From positions 124,001 to 188,000 of the forward strand of contig JAAVTG010000568.1 of assembly GCA_011947345.1 (NCBI GenBank): 64,000 bases of DNA, read 5' to 3'. How positions within the stretch are numbered: the stretch's first letter is position 1; the number at the start of each line of letters is the position of its first letter. The notes beneath the pieces are model-generated. The model had not been told where the DNA came from and made no database searches. It saw only the letters and a program-made list of their open reading frames with translations. The position numbers and the translations under genes are program-made. Below, piece after piece: positions 23,001-33,916 of this stretch. This stretch comes from Phytophthora quininea (Eukaryota > Oomycota > Peronosporomycetes > Peronosporales > Peronosporaceae).

Positions 23001-26000
23001 TCGACTTACGGTACAAACCTCAGTGGTGACGGTAGCTTCGATGCGGTACTGCCTCCTGCTTCGCCTTCACGAGAAAGCGGTCAGGCTGCTGTACTGCACC
23101 GAGAAGGCTATTTGTCTGTGAAGCATCCACGACTTGGGGCATCCTATCGCAAGTGTTTCTGTGTTCTCGATGGTATCAATTGGCAGTGCTTTGACAGCAG
23201 CGTCGTGGCGCATAGTGGGCATTCACCACTGCTCTCAGACGTCATCGTCAGTCTTCATCCTGTGACCGCAAAACTCGCAGAGGCGTTAGCTTTCCAGTTG
23301 GAGACTCAAACCAACGGAGTGACTCTGCTGCGGTGCGATACGGCGGAGAATGTGCACGATTGGATCCATGCTCTTCGTACAGTGGTGGCAAGTATCCCTC
23401 CCCAAACCGAAGCAAAAGGCGTGGTCTCTGATAAAGGTAGCTCTTTCCAACAACTTCGCGCATTGATTGTCGCTTTCTACGAAAAGCACAACCCGACCAA
23501 AGTATCCGAAGTGGACACTCTGCTGCAGTCTTTTGCAGGTCGTGAAGGAGCTCTGCTAGAGCAGATTGATACTGTCTACAGGAGTAATATGGTCACCGAT
23601 CCCGTATGTACTTCACTGTGTGCAGATCTAGCAGCTAAGCATGCCGAGGCGTCTGCAACCACCAAGCCAAGCAGCGACTCCGTTGAAACGCCTGTGACGG
23701 AAGCGATTATCATGGAAGGTTACCTCGTGAAGCGTGGCCACCGGATCCCGTCGATGCGTAAGCGATATTGCGTGCTTATAGGAAATGAGCTTTCGTACTA
23801 CGTGACCCACGACGACAGCAAGAATCCTGGCGGTGGTGCTACGACCGCTCGTCTTGGAAATCTGTTGGTCGAGTCGGTGAGTGACTGGCACGGGAAGACG
23901 AGTACACGCACATACGCACACGGAATGGAGCTGGAAACAAGTGACGGGAAAACGTTCTTCTGCGCTGCATCAAGCGCTCAAGAAAAACAGCAGTGGGTGG
24001 AGGCCTTTCGTCACGGCATTGCATTGGCAAGGAACCAACAACGCCAAGCAGACCTTGAAAACTCTCGCGCCGAGGACGGAGCTGAATCCGAGCAGGAGAG
24101 ACAACTTCGAGAGCAATTCCGCGAGAAGTTGGCAGACTTCTACCGCGTTAGAAACCCAGCCAAGCTACCAGACTTGGATTTACTGCTTAGCTGCTATGCT
24201 CAGCGTGAATTGGCACTACTGCAAGCTATCGACTCTGCCTATGGAACCTCTCTCGCGACAGATGAAAACATGTTGACGTTATTGCCGCCGCTACCTGATC
24301 AGGCTTCAGCGCTCGCAACGCTCAAATTGGACGGCTACTTGAAAAAGACGGCGGGCGATAGCTCCAACTCGCTCTGGAGTCGAGCGCAAACCGTGTACGT
24401 GGCTGTAAATGGTGTCATGGTCAGTCTTTTCGCCTCCAGAGAAGGCTTCAAAAGCGGTGGAGTAGGGCTGCGCGAAGGTATGACAATCATGTCCGTCAAG
24501 GACGACGACTCTGGCCGTTCGTCGTCTGCAGTCAACCGGTTTTCCATCGAGACGAGCGAGCACGAATGGCTCCGGTTCGAGGCACGAGACATCATGGAGA
24601 AGCGCATGTGGATGCAAGTCATTCGTGCTGCGTTGGACAATGTACTAGCACAGACTTTGCTAGCAGAAGAACGGCTAACCGACCGAGGCGCTCAAGCTGC
24701 TGCTGATGTCAATGGCTTTTTGCTGCTTCGATTGGATTTTGATGTTCTTCAGAAGGAACACTGGAAACGCCGAGAAGTTCCTACTCCCATTGAAGAGCGT
24801 TTTGTTGCTCTGGAAAATGGCAACGAGTTTGTCATCGTCAAGTCTTCTTCTTCTGAGAAGCAGGGCAAGGAGCAAGCACGCTTCCATGTCGTGAGTACTC
24901 GTGCTTGGGCTCCCAGTGCTCGTTGTTGGCCGGTGACAGCAAGTGCACGAGCTCCTCGCTTTCCCTTCCAGATTGTGACGCAAGAGCAATTCGTGCTCAG
25001 CTGTAGCGCAGGAACTGACGCAGAGCGAGCGAACTGGATCCGTCAAATGCGGTTAGGCGCCGAACAAGCTGCTGCTCTTGAGATGTTAGAGGAACAACTG
25101 CTTGAGACGAAAGCGCCAAAGTCTCCAGGGCGTCGAAATTCAGTTGATAAAAAGCAACACAATTTCTCTAGCAGTGACAATATCCAGGAAGCTCCAAGCA
25201 CTGCAGATCAAAAGCCCCAGGAGGAAGAGGAGCCTCCCATGACAGGGTACTTGTCGTTTCGACTGGACCAGTCTTCACCCGGCTTGAGTTCTCAAATGAC
25301 AGCCCCACACGAAGGATTTATCGTGTTGACGATGAGAGCTCGAATTGCTGTTTACGAGGACGAAGACGCGTACTACCGTCGAGATTTCCCGACTTGCACC
25401 GGCCAAGCTACCGAGTTACTGCCGGATGGCATAGCGTCCGTTGAGGTGTCCGCACACAGCCCTAAGACGAAATCGCGACTGCGCCATTTATTCCCTGGGC
25501 CGAAGGAAACACACGCGTCGTTGAGCTTCGCAGTGGTGTTCAACTCTGTAAGCGACGAGGTAGTCAGTGAAATGGAGCAACCTCCAGCTATGGTTGAGTT
25601 TTTCCCAACGTTGCCGTCCCAGCGTGATCTTTGGCTGGAAGCGTTTGGTAGTCGCATCGACATGGTTAGAGGTGAAGCCTTACTCGCGGATGAGAAGATT
25701 ATGATGAAGTTGGAGCAAGAAGACGAACACGTGGTCGAAGAAGTCGCTACCGCGAAAGAGAGCAGCGACGAGAGTGACGACGGCGTCGATGAAACAGAGA
25801 TTGAGGAGAAGGCCCCCGCAGAATCGGTGGCAGAACCGTATGCAGCTGAACAGGAGAGCGAGATTGCCCACACGTTCGCCTTCAGAAGCGCAGCGATGGA
25901 AGGTATCTTGACCCCTTGGCAGACTTCAACGAGTCCAATTCGCATCCCTGGCAGCTCCAAGATGAGGCCGATAGCCGACGTGTACGCAGTGCTAGTTGAT

Positions 26001-27696
26001 CGTCGCTTATGCTGCTATTCCTCCAAGGAAACTGCCGCTGCCGCTGCCATCGCTACCGCGTCAATGAAACATGATTTAGCATTGGAAGGATTGACACCGT
26101 CGCTTGACGTTGAGATCGCGGCGGGGTCGACTTGGGACCCCCGACTGCGAATTGGTTGATTGCCAAGAAAGACGATCTGGGTTTCAAAGTAGACGTCAAA
26201 GCCTCTCGACAGAGCGTGTGCTTCACCGCACCGACTTCGGAGGAAAAGCTCAATGGCTGCAGGTCATGCAGCATGAGTTGGACTTTGTACGTGCCGAGCG
26301 CTCTCTGAGCATAACCGAGCGAGCTTTCACGCGCGAGGTAGCTGCCCATTTGGCCGTCACTGCAGCAAATGCTGGTACGGATGACGACAGTAGCGTCGTT
26401 GATACTTCGGAAGCGAGGACCGAAGGGTATCTGCGAGTGCGACATCATAACTTAGGGTCCATTTGGCGAGATCGGTTTGCAGTCCTCGAAGGCAGTCGCC
26501 TAGCAGTGTATAACGACCCCGAAGAAGCGGACGTTGACAAACTTAACGACACAAGTTTGGTGAGCACTGCGTTGGAAAAACACGAACTGGTGGGAGTCGA
26601 GAAATGGCATCCCGTGTTTACAAGTATCGGTCGGACTGGGTCCACTGGTCTGAAAGGAACAGGCTTTCGCGTCGAGACTAGTAGTGGCGTGTACTTAGAA
26701 TGCATAGCGTCGACTGAAGAAGACGCCACTCGCTGGAGAAATGCCATCTCAGCTGCCACAACGAAGCAGACCTCCGACTCCTTGGCATCACGCGACGCAA
26801 CACTGCCGTTTATCGCTGGTGCGCGCATGGAAGGCTACATCAAGCTGAAAGACCATGTATCAAAGAAGACGATCAAGATGAAAGGCCTGAAGCAATGGAA
26901 GACGCGCTACTGCGTCGTCGTGGGCTCGCACTGGCTGGTGTATGCAAACCAACAGCAGGCCATCTCGTCGGGGAAGCGCCCACGCCAGTGGCAGTCTACG
27001 AGTTTTTCGGTGTCGTCCCCGTCCACAATGAAGACGAGAAATCGGTCGGGAGCTTTTGGCTGCACGTGGTTCCAGGTCGACAGGTGAAGTGCAAAGCTCG
27101 GTCGAGTCTAGAGCGCAAACGATGGCTGAATGCTGTGGAAGACGAACTGCAGAGTCAAGCCAAGACGAACGAAGACCTCGCTCGATCAGCAAGAGACCGC
27201 GAAGACAAACAAGCAGCTCGAGATGCCGTGAAAACAAAGATGCAGGAAATGAAGAGCGAGGCTCGACGACTGTCGGCTTTGCTGGGCGAGGCCATGCAGA
27301 GTGCCCAAGCAGACTCCGACTACGAGTCGGACGCGAATGACGACTTTTCTGGCGTGGAGAGCGACACGAATTCCTCACTGCGTCGGCGTTCAAGAGCCGA
27401 CTACATCGACGGTAGTCCTGAGAGCTCGCCCATGCGGAGAACTGGAGATCCGGCCTTCCCCTTCGACGCGGACATTACAAAGCCCACGGATCGAGACGCT
27501 CCAAAGGGAACTTCATCGTTGTTGGCGAACTTCTTCGCGTGCTTCTTCACATGTATCCCAGTGAACTCAACAGCTTCCTCTCGGAGCTCCGTGGCACCAC
27601 TAGGAATTCCAGGCTTCCTCCACCGCTGCTGCTTGCAATCCGCAGTACACGTGCGACTACTACAAGAACGACGGATACCAAGGCTTAGCCGACTAG
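20039..27696 (+). CDS. Giant tandem PH-domain protein (about twelve PH domains) with interleaved GRE modules
   Basis: The first PH domain starts MEGYLWKKGRKVPSM and is split by a 66-bp intron (20083-20148). PH-like domains then begin near 21045, 21610, 22295 (degenerate), 23095, 23710, 24325, 24705, 25235, 25885, 26415 and 26825. Each opens with a GYL-type strand, and most close with a W in the C-terminal helix. Four copies of a roughly 45-residue module (FYxxHNPxKxxDxDxLLxxFxGRExxLLxxLDxxYG) lie near 22035, 22880, 23455 and 24110. A coiled coil fills 20430-20980. Frame slips to correct are at 21921-21924, 22062-22065, 22509-22514, 22876-22879, 26138-26142, 26244-26247 and 26979-26981. The end is uncertain; a Tyr/Asp-rich C-terminus stops at 27696. 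PH domains usually bind phosphoinositides, so a membrane-associated scaffold is likely. Confidence 0.75.
22640..22790 (+). repeat. Short coding minisatellite inside the PH-domain gene
   Basis: Four imperfect units of about 13 codons encode variations on TPEQQVISTAAT (…PERQAIKAATT…, PEHKIIKAVAT, PEQQVIRAATE). They form a flexible Thr/Ala-rich linker between the fourth PH domain and the second GRE module. An (ACA)n run of five units lies within the first unit. Confidence 0.7.
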
Positions 27697-27744
27697 CACA
27701 GTTGAAATGGAAATATATGGATACAGTCATCGATCTAGGGGCTT

Positions 27745-28961
27745 CTAGGCGGTGGTCGCGGTTGTACTGGAGGCACTAGCTGCGTGGTATTCCTGCAGTC
27801 TGTCGAGGTAAGTCATGGCAGCTTCGTCGGACCAGGATTTAAGTCGGATGTTGCCTTCGAAGAAGGCGCAATGACTGCCTTCGCCAGTCGCCAGCAACAT
27901 CGCGGTGGGTTTCTTACGGAACTCGTGGTACGGAATCGTCTCCTTGGTGCACACCGGGTCGTCCAGTGCGTTGATGCAGAGCAGCGGCATCTTAATGTTG
28001 GGCACGTCTCGCATCGGGTTGTTGACCTTCCAGTAGGACTCGAGGTCGCCGTAGCCGTGCATCTTCATGTACACATGCTCGTCAAACTCCTTAATACTAG
28101 TGGCCTTGAGTGCGCCAGCGACATCCACGACGTCCTGCAGCTCGTTCTTGTGCCGCAGCAGGAACGATTTGAGCGTGAAGGTCATCAAGAAGTCGTAGAC
28201 AGGGTTGATCTTGCCTTGACAGAAGAGCTCGAAGGCGTTGTAGCCTGGTGAGATAAGTACTCCTGCTCCCAGCCTCGAGTTGTCGCCCATCTCACACAGA
28301 TACGAGCACAGCAGACCCGCGCCAGCAGAGCAACCAATGCCGAACAATTTGCTGTCTGGGTAGGCCGATTCCACGTGAGCAATGGCCTCCTTCAGGTCCT
28401 CAACCGAACCGAACTCTTGCAGCTTTGGAGTCGACAGCTTCATCCCGCCGTGGCCTCGTTTGTTGAACACCACGGGACGATAGCCGTGGTTTAATGCTTC
28501 CGCACAGAGAGATCTCATGTTGTCACTGCAGCCTACCAGGCCGTGCATGATGATGGCGATCGGAGCGTCTCGTTTCAAGACTTCTAGGCCTAAGGAGCTC
28601 TCGAGCGCCCAATCCAACGATGCCTGGCCACCGTCCTTGAATCTCAGCACGTCTCTTTTGTAAATGACTGGGGATTGAGGCACCAAAAGGTCAAGACACA
28701 CTGCACGTGCGAATTGGTCCACCAAGTGGGCGAGTAGCTGTCCAGCATGGGCTGCAGAGCCTGCAAATTAGCCACGACAAAGTCAGTCACGGGTCTGCAA
28801 AGTGTCATGCAGAAATAAGAAACACGTACTCCAGCCAGAAAGTCGTTGAGTTCCGAGCTGCCGGCCACGATGCGGTTGGCCAACACTTTGCGAGGCCCTG
28901 CAACACCTCGAGCAGCTAGCAACGCGCAGCCGGAGAGCACGGCAGCGGCGGCAGTCATCAT
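27745..28961 (-). CDS. ABHD1/ABHD3/EMB8-type alpha/beta hydrolase
   Basis: Two sure exons, 28830-28961 and 27745-28760, flank a 69-bp intron. A slip in the A run at 28685-28688 must be corrected. The second exon begins with SPTWWTNSHVQ, the hallmark of this family. The catalytic set is visible: oxyanion MHGLVG, nucleophile elbow GIGCSAGAG (Ser), Asp in NALDDPVC and His in EGSHCAFFEG. The start is taken at 28961; a further exon at 29029-29105 could add an N-terminal membrane anchor (SPWVFLFTWTLWRL) but has a weak donor. Members of this group are membrane-associated lipases or phospholipases acting on medium-chain or oxidised phospholipids. The gene is tail to tail with the PH-domain gene, with only about 50 bp between the stops. 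Confidence 0.85.
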
Positions 28962-29105
28962 GTAGCTCCTGTCATTGCAAACACATTACAAATTAGTTTC
29001 TTGACGATACAAAGGAAGTGCCAACGACCGCAACATTTGCGCGTTGGTCAGACGCCAGAGCGTCCACGTAAAGAGGAACACCCAGGGACTGCTGAGCGAG
29101 AGCAT

Positions 29106-30965
29106 CGTCGGCTCTGGTGGAGATCGCAGAATGAGTGAAGTTGGGTACTCACTCTTTCGAGGCCGCGCTCGCCATGGTGCTCAGCATCTTGCTGTCCTCG
29201 CCCGCTTTTTGTCGACTGAAGCTCGTGTCTCGCCGCCAGTCTGCGTCCGTTATATTGAGCTCACTATGGCGGTGGTGCCAACGGCATCGGTATCCAGAGA
29301 CACCTCAGTCGTTGCGTTGTTGTCCGTTTGACGTTGCAACGGCAACGACTTGAGTCAAACCACGGCACTAAACAGCTTTGCATTGCGTCGGCAAGACGAA
29401 TGCCATGCATTTTGCATTGAGATCGTCCTTCAGGAAGCTCGCAATACACAGTACAGTAGTAGCACATGTAGTAGGGTTTTATTAATCCGACTTCGGGATG
29501 AGGTATCCAAGTCGTCGCAAAGGAGCGTGGAGCGGATCCTTTGACAGTGGTTGGAATGCTGGTTGCCTCTGCGCCAGTGCTTTGCCTTGCGGTCGCAACA
29601 GCACGCGGGCGGGAATGGAGCTGCAGCGCTGACTGCTACGCACGAGTTTATCCTCGCGTCGGAGCTTGCCACGTCGGCAGCAAGCACGTATCGATGGCAA
29701 GGATATGTGCTCCGACAAAAATGCTCTACGTATTAATAGCGATGACTACGTGCGGGTCTGACTGTCACGAAGAGCCTCGGAAATGAGTGGAAGTTCCTCG
29801 CCACCGACTGCGTATGGACCGAAAGGCAAACTGGTGGTACCGACTCCACGGCAGCAAAATGTTCGAGCGCGACGACTCGGTCGCGAAGCTGCGCTGTTGT
29901 TTCTCAAGACGATGCGTCCTGCTCTCGCTAGCGGCTCTGTAGCATGGATACTTTCACTCTGGGGAACATTTTCACGGGTAAACCGCCAGCTCAACAGACC
30001 GACGGCGAACTTCTGTGCATGACGGTCATGGCAGCGACCTCGCGCCACTGCTTGCCGATCACCGCGCCGTACGCTTCGTCCTTGAAAAATTTCTCTTGTC
30101 TGGACGGAACGCCGTGGACTTTGCCGGCTCTTGTGGTCACGCTTTACAGAATGACGTGGCAGCAGTTTACTTTCTCGTCCATGCGCTTTCGGTGGGGATG
30201 ACCTATGCCATCATCTCAGCGGATGAACAGTTCGCAGCGGTCTTCAAGACACATTTGCATCTGGCATTAGTTGGAATTCAATGTACCGTGCTGCAGTTGA
30301 CGAAGCTTCACGCCGACTGTACCAACGGCAAACGATGGAGGGCGTGAAAACAGGATACGTGAACCCCAACGTACTGGCAAAGGTACTGGAACTCTTTCCG
30401 ACGAGCGAGCAATTTTATCCTCGTCGCGTTCGTAGCAGCAGGGCTAGTGCACGTCTGCAATTCTCTTCATAGTCTTTATCTAAGCGACTGTCACGAAGAG
30501 CTTCGATTTTGGACGCTAGTCAAGAGTCTCAGGCACTTTCACGCTGCCGAAAGTTACGCCGACATGTGCTCTGAGTTCATCGCCACCGCCTGCTCGACAT
30601 CCACTTTCTTTTGTCTTTTAAAAACACAATTCACGGTTCGGTTGGGCGATCGATCACGATAATGCTTCCACCGAGTGGATCGATACGCTGCTTGTGGGCT
30701 CCTGGCAGATTGGCATCCAAGTCGCTGTCGACTTTGTGTTGCATGTTCGAGTTGGCGAATGGAGTTGAGTGCTTCGGAAAATTTGGGCGGATTTTTGACG
30801 GCGGTACTGACGAGCTGCGCCTTGACTTCCGTGTCCATCTCGGTCGTGTTGTGAGTCATCGTGCTGTAGGTCAGACTAAGTAGAAGTAAAGAAGAATGAT
30901 CTCTTCATTGAAATATATTTGTTTAAGATATGCAAGTTCTAGTTTACATGGGGTCGACTGCCACT
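29106..30965. other. Unresolved interval, possible broken genes on both strands
   Basis: A minus-strand frame at 29482-29718 ends in LRRLGYLIPKSD and its stop is followed at once by AATAAA, as at a real 3' end, but it has no ATG. A plus-strand frame from the ATG at 29783 (SGSSSPPTAYGPKGK...) changes frame near 29960. It is followed by coding-like text to about 30470, including TGYVNPNVLAKVLELFP. In the middle two different frames both look protein-like, so I cannot assign a gene. The 13-base string ACTGTCACGAAGA occurs at about 29760 and again at 30488. Confidence 0.3.
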
Positions 30966-32026
30966 CTACCAGACAAAGCAGTCCTGCGGTTGGAACAGCG
31001 ACGGCTGTCGGTATCTGTGCAAATTCCGCACGTAGTACGGCATGCGGATCTGCAGTGTGCCGTTCTCGAACATTTGCTGCGTGCCGTCGTCCATGTTGAG
31101 CATGTTGCGTGGGAACTGCTCGACGATCTCGAAGCGGCCGAAGGTGGGGAGCCGCTGAGTCGCGACATCATAATGTCCTTCTGGGTCGGCAGACGGAAGC
31201 CGTTGATACGTAGCACTCCCGTCTGGTCGTTCCACTGGACGCGGACGTTGCTTGGGTCGGTGCCGTTGAGACGTGCGAGGAGGTAGATGCCGTCCTGACG
31301 ACGCTGCAGCTGGTAGTAGGGCCGCCACACAGGAAGCGAGTTCACGTCAATGTCCACTGCATTGGCAGACTGTTTCTGAGTAGGAACCTCATCTTCGTCC
31401 TCCTCCTCTCGTTCAGGCTCTTCCTCGTCCTCCTCTTCTTGTTGAGCTTCAGTCTCCATGGGCTCATCAGCAGCCTCCTTCTCTTCCTCCATCTCCTCGT
31501 CTTCACTGCTCTCTTCCTCTTCAAAGAGCGCCTTCACATGAAGATCGTCGGATTCATTGCCACTCTCACTGCGAGGAGTAGCAGGAGTCGTTGCCATTTG
31601 AGCCAGGAACGGACTCATGAGCCTCTCGCCAAACTGTTTGAGCTTGGCGCTGCGTTCCTTGAAGGCATCGGCCTGCGTCAGTAGTTGCTGGATGGACACG
31701 ACCAGCGCCTTCCTGCTCGTTTTGATGTCGTTGTCACCGTAGCTCAGAATATCGTCCAGTTCCAGCAGGTAGCGTGTCAGCAGCTCCGCCTGCTCCTTGA
31801 CGCGGTAGTCGAAGGCGCCCAGCTCGGTGCGCACCTTCTTGGCGGCCTCGTAGGCGTCTCCGTTTTCAAGTTGCAGCGTCCGAAGTCGCCACTTGGCGCC
31901 GCACACGAGCGCCGCCAGGTGCTGACGTTGCGCCGGTAGCCGCGTCTCGAGCTTGTCCTGCACGTCCTTGACCTTGGCGTCGATAGCGGCCAGGCGCTGC
32001 CTCTCGTGGGTCGTCTGCGCTTCCAT
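30966..32026 (-). CDS. Coiled-coil protein with C-terminal HSP20/alpha-crystallin-like domain
   Basis: The ATG at 32026 starts a helical, coiled-coil N-terminus of about 150 residues (AAIDAKVKDVQDKLETRLPA). It is followed by a very acidic Glu-rich stretch (about residues 165-225) and a C-terminal domain. That domain has the strand order and the GVLRINGF, GRFEIVEQFP and ENGTLQIRMPYYV signatures of an alpha-crystallin/HSP20 fold. As written the frame ends at 30944 after a slip; adding one base to the G run at 31146-31149 gives the HSP20-like strands and a stop at 30966. The N-terminal helix may be BAG-like, which would fit a chaperone cofactor. That is inference from shape, not from a clear motif. 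Confidence 0.7.
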
Positions 32027-32079
32027 TGCAGTAGGCAGTTTGTGTTGTTGTTGGTTGACTTGCGTGTCACGTAGGGAAT

Positions 32080-32400
32080 TGGATAATGAGGTTGCTTGAA
32101 GTGCTTGAGCTTGAAGAGCTCGTCGACATGAGCATGATCGACATGACCTTTAGTCACAACAATTCTGGAATGAGCATCTCGAATTCTAGAAATCCCCGCT
32201 CGAGTGACGGCACTATTCTGGAATTCACCAGAATCTGAGGTTAGACCGTGTTCCACGATGGCGTGTACTGCGAAGAGGAAGGCGATGATGGACAGAAGTG
32301 TGTTCGTAGAGGCAAAGACCAAGATCGCTACGACGACGGTGTATCCGAGGCCAACTGCCCCAGCGGTGGCTGCTTTCCAGAATTGACCTTCGCCACGTGA
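32080..32400 (-). pseudogene. Truncated membrane-protein fragment
   Basis: An open frame without an ATG at its upstream end encodes WKAATAGAVGLGYTVVVAIL followed by a second hydrophobic helix (LLSIIAFLFAVHAIVEHG) and a hydrophilic tail. The frame runs into the 5' region of the HSP20-like gene with no clear stop of its own. The style, with a short soluble part before two helices near the C-terminus, resembles several secreted or membrane oomycete proteins. Nothing upstream supplies a signal peptide, so it is probably a remnant. Confidence 0.3.
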
Positions 32401-32433
32401 TTGCCACCGTCAGCGAGTCTACAGGAGTCGACG

Positions 32434-33742
32434 ATGAAAGCAGCAGAAGTTGTTGCTGCCGCTTCGAATGGCCACGTCGACGCAGTGGAAATGCTTTACC
32501 GTCGTGCCCGCTTTGTTGACGCTACTAGTGTGCTGTGAGACATCTTGAATGCCTCTGCAGAGCGGGGCCACTAGAGTGCGGTGGAATTTATCTATGAGGC
32601 TATGCAACACTCTCACGACCAATTCTTTCGCTTTCATCGAGAGAGTCCTGCGCTCTTCGCGGTGGGCGGTTGGGCATGGTGAAGGTGCTACTTGACCCTT
32701 GGGTGTTGTGTTTGGAGTGTGGCAAATACATCTCTGAAGCAGTAGCTGAGCGCCAGGACGTCATGGTGAAATTCATGTGCGAACGCTTCCTAAAAATGCC
32801 CGAACGCAGGGCCTGGTGTGTTTTTGAGCGCCTGCAGGTTTTGCTGACCTATTTATCCTATCATGGATACACAGATGCAGTGAAGTATCTTCGTTCCAAC
32901 CAACGGTGCGATCTTGCGCCAGTTGACGCAGCTTTCGTGGATGCAGCGAGGGCTGAACAAGTCGAAATTGTGGAGTTCCTGTTCGAGGTCGGGAACATCG
33001 CACTGCATTGGTTTAATGGAACTTTCGTAGATGCCGCTGAGTCAAGAAATATCCGCGTTGTTAGGTTGCTTTTGGAAAGAGAGAGATTCCTCTGCAGTGT
33101 CTGGAAGAAGCTTTTGATAGCACGTTAAGTGCTGATATCATTGAGTTCCTTCTCAAGTCGCCGCCGGTTCTGTCACAACTTTTTCACAACGCAGCATACG
33201 GCAAGTGGAAAAATCGCAACCACCTCCACGCAAGTGATACGAAGCGGGTAAGTTATCCACATTTTATGCAATGAAAGCTGTATCTCGGTGGAGATGATGG
33301 TCGGCGCAATACAGTTTGCAATTTGCCGGGGCGAGCTCGAACTGATCAACATTTTGCTCACGGTAGGTCGTATTAATACACCACCCGAAAATGTGAACAA
33401 GGTCTTGAAGATTGCGATGAGGAATAGAAACATCAAAACTGTGGAGATATTGAGTGGTTCTGACCGTATTTCCATTGAAATGGCTGAACAAGCATTTATT
33501 AAAGCAGCCAAGAGTGGTTACCTAGAAGTCATCAAATGTATGATGAGAAAGACTCGCATTTCTTGTGAAGTGATCACCAACGCTTTCGTGGCGGCGGCTA
33601 CAGTGGGGCATACTCCTGTCGTGAAGCTTCTTCACGCGGATCAGAATGGTCCAACTTCGACGGTTTGTAAGATAATCGCACATGCAGTCAATGCAAAGAA
33701 ATACTCATACAGAACGGCAGGGGTTGATCCCGAGATATTTTA
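32434..33742 (+). pseudogene. Ankyrin-type family copy A (true pseudogene)
   Basis: This is the first of about eleven copies of a family whose proteins consist of degenerate ankyrin-like units of 33-35 residues ('AFVxAAxxGHxxVVxFLLxxxxIS'). It lacks the N-terminal cap. In-frame stop codons are present at 32536-32538 (TGA, where relatives have Trp) and 32572-32574 (TAG). Frame changes occur near 32690 and 33150. The stops are base substitutions, not homopolymer slips, so this copy really is dead. The clearest part is 33288-33742 (LELINILLTVGRIN, AFIKAAKSGYLEVIKCM). Confidence 0.7.
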
Positions 33743-33916
33743 GAGCAAGCTCTCCGTGTGGAACCCTTTTGGCTGCATTTTGCTTGAAAAGAAATGGATT
33801 GTTAACGAAAAAGCCATCGAAAACTGGTGGGTGAAAGGCGAGATGCGAATGCATTCGCTTCCTCTGCTATATTCCAGCCATTCAACTTCATTGAAACAAT
33901 GCAAAAACGATGTAAA

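Noticed and set aside
25373..25960. 195-residue Ser-rich minus-strand frame
   Set aside because: It lies wholly within the PH-domain gene, opposite an acidic Glu/Asp-rich stretch, and has no supporting motif.
32434..33742. Ankyrin-type copy A as a gene broken only by homopolymer error
   Set aside because: It carries in-frame TGA and TAG codons at 32536 and 32572 that come from substitutions, so indel correction would not rescue it.
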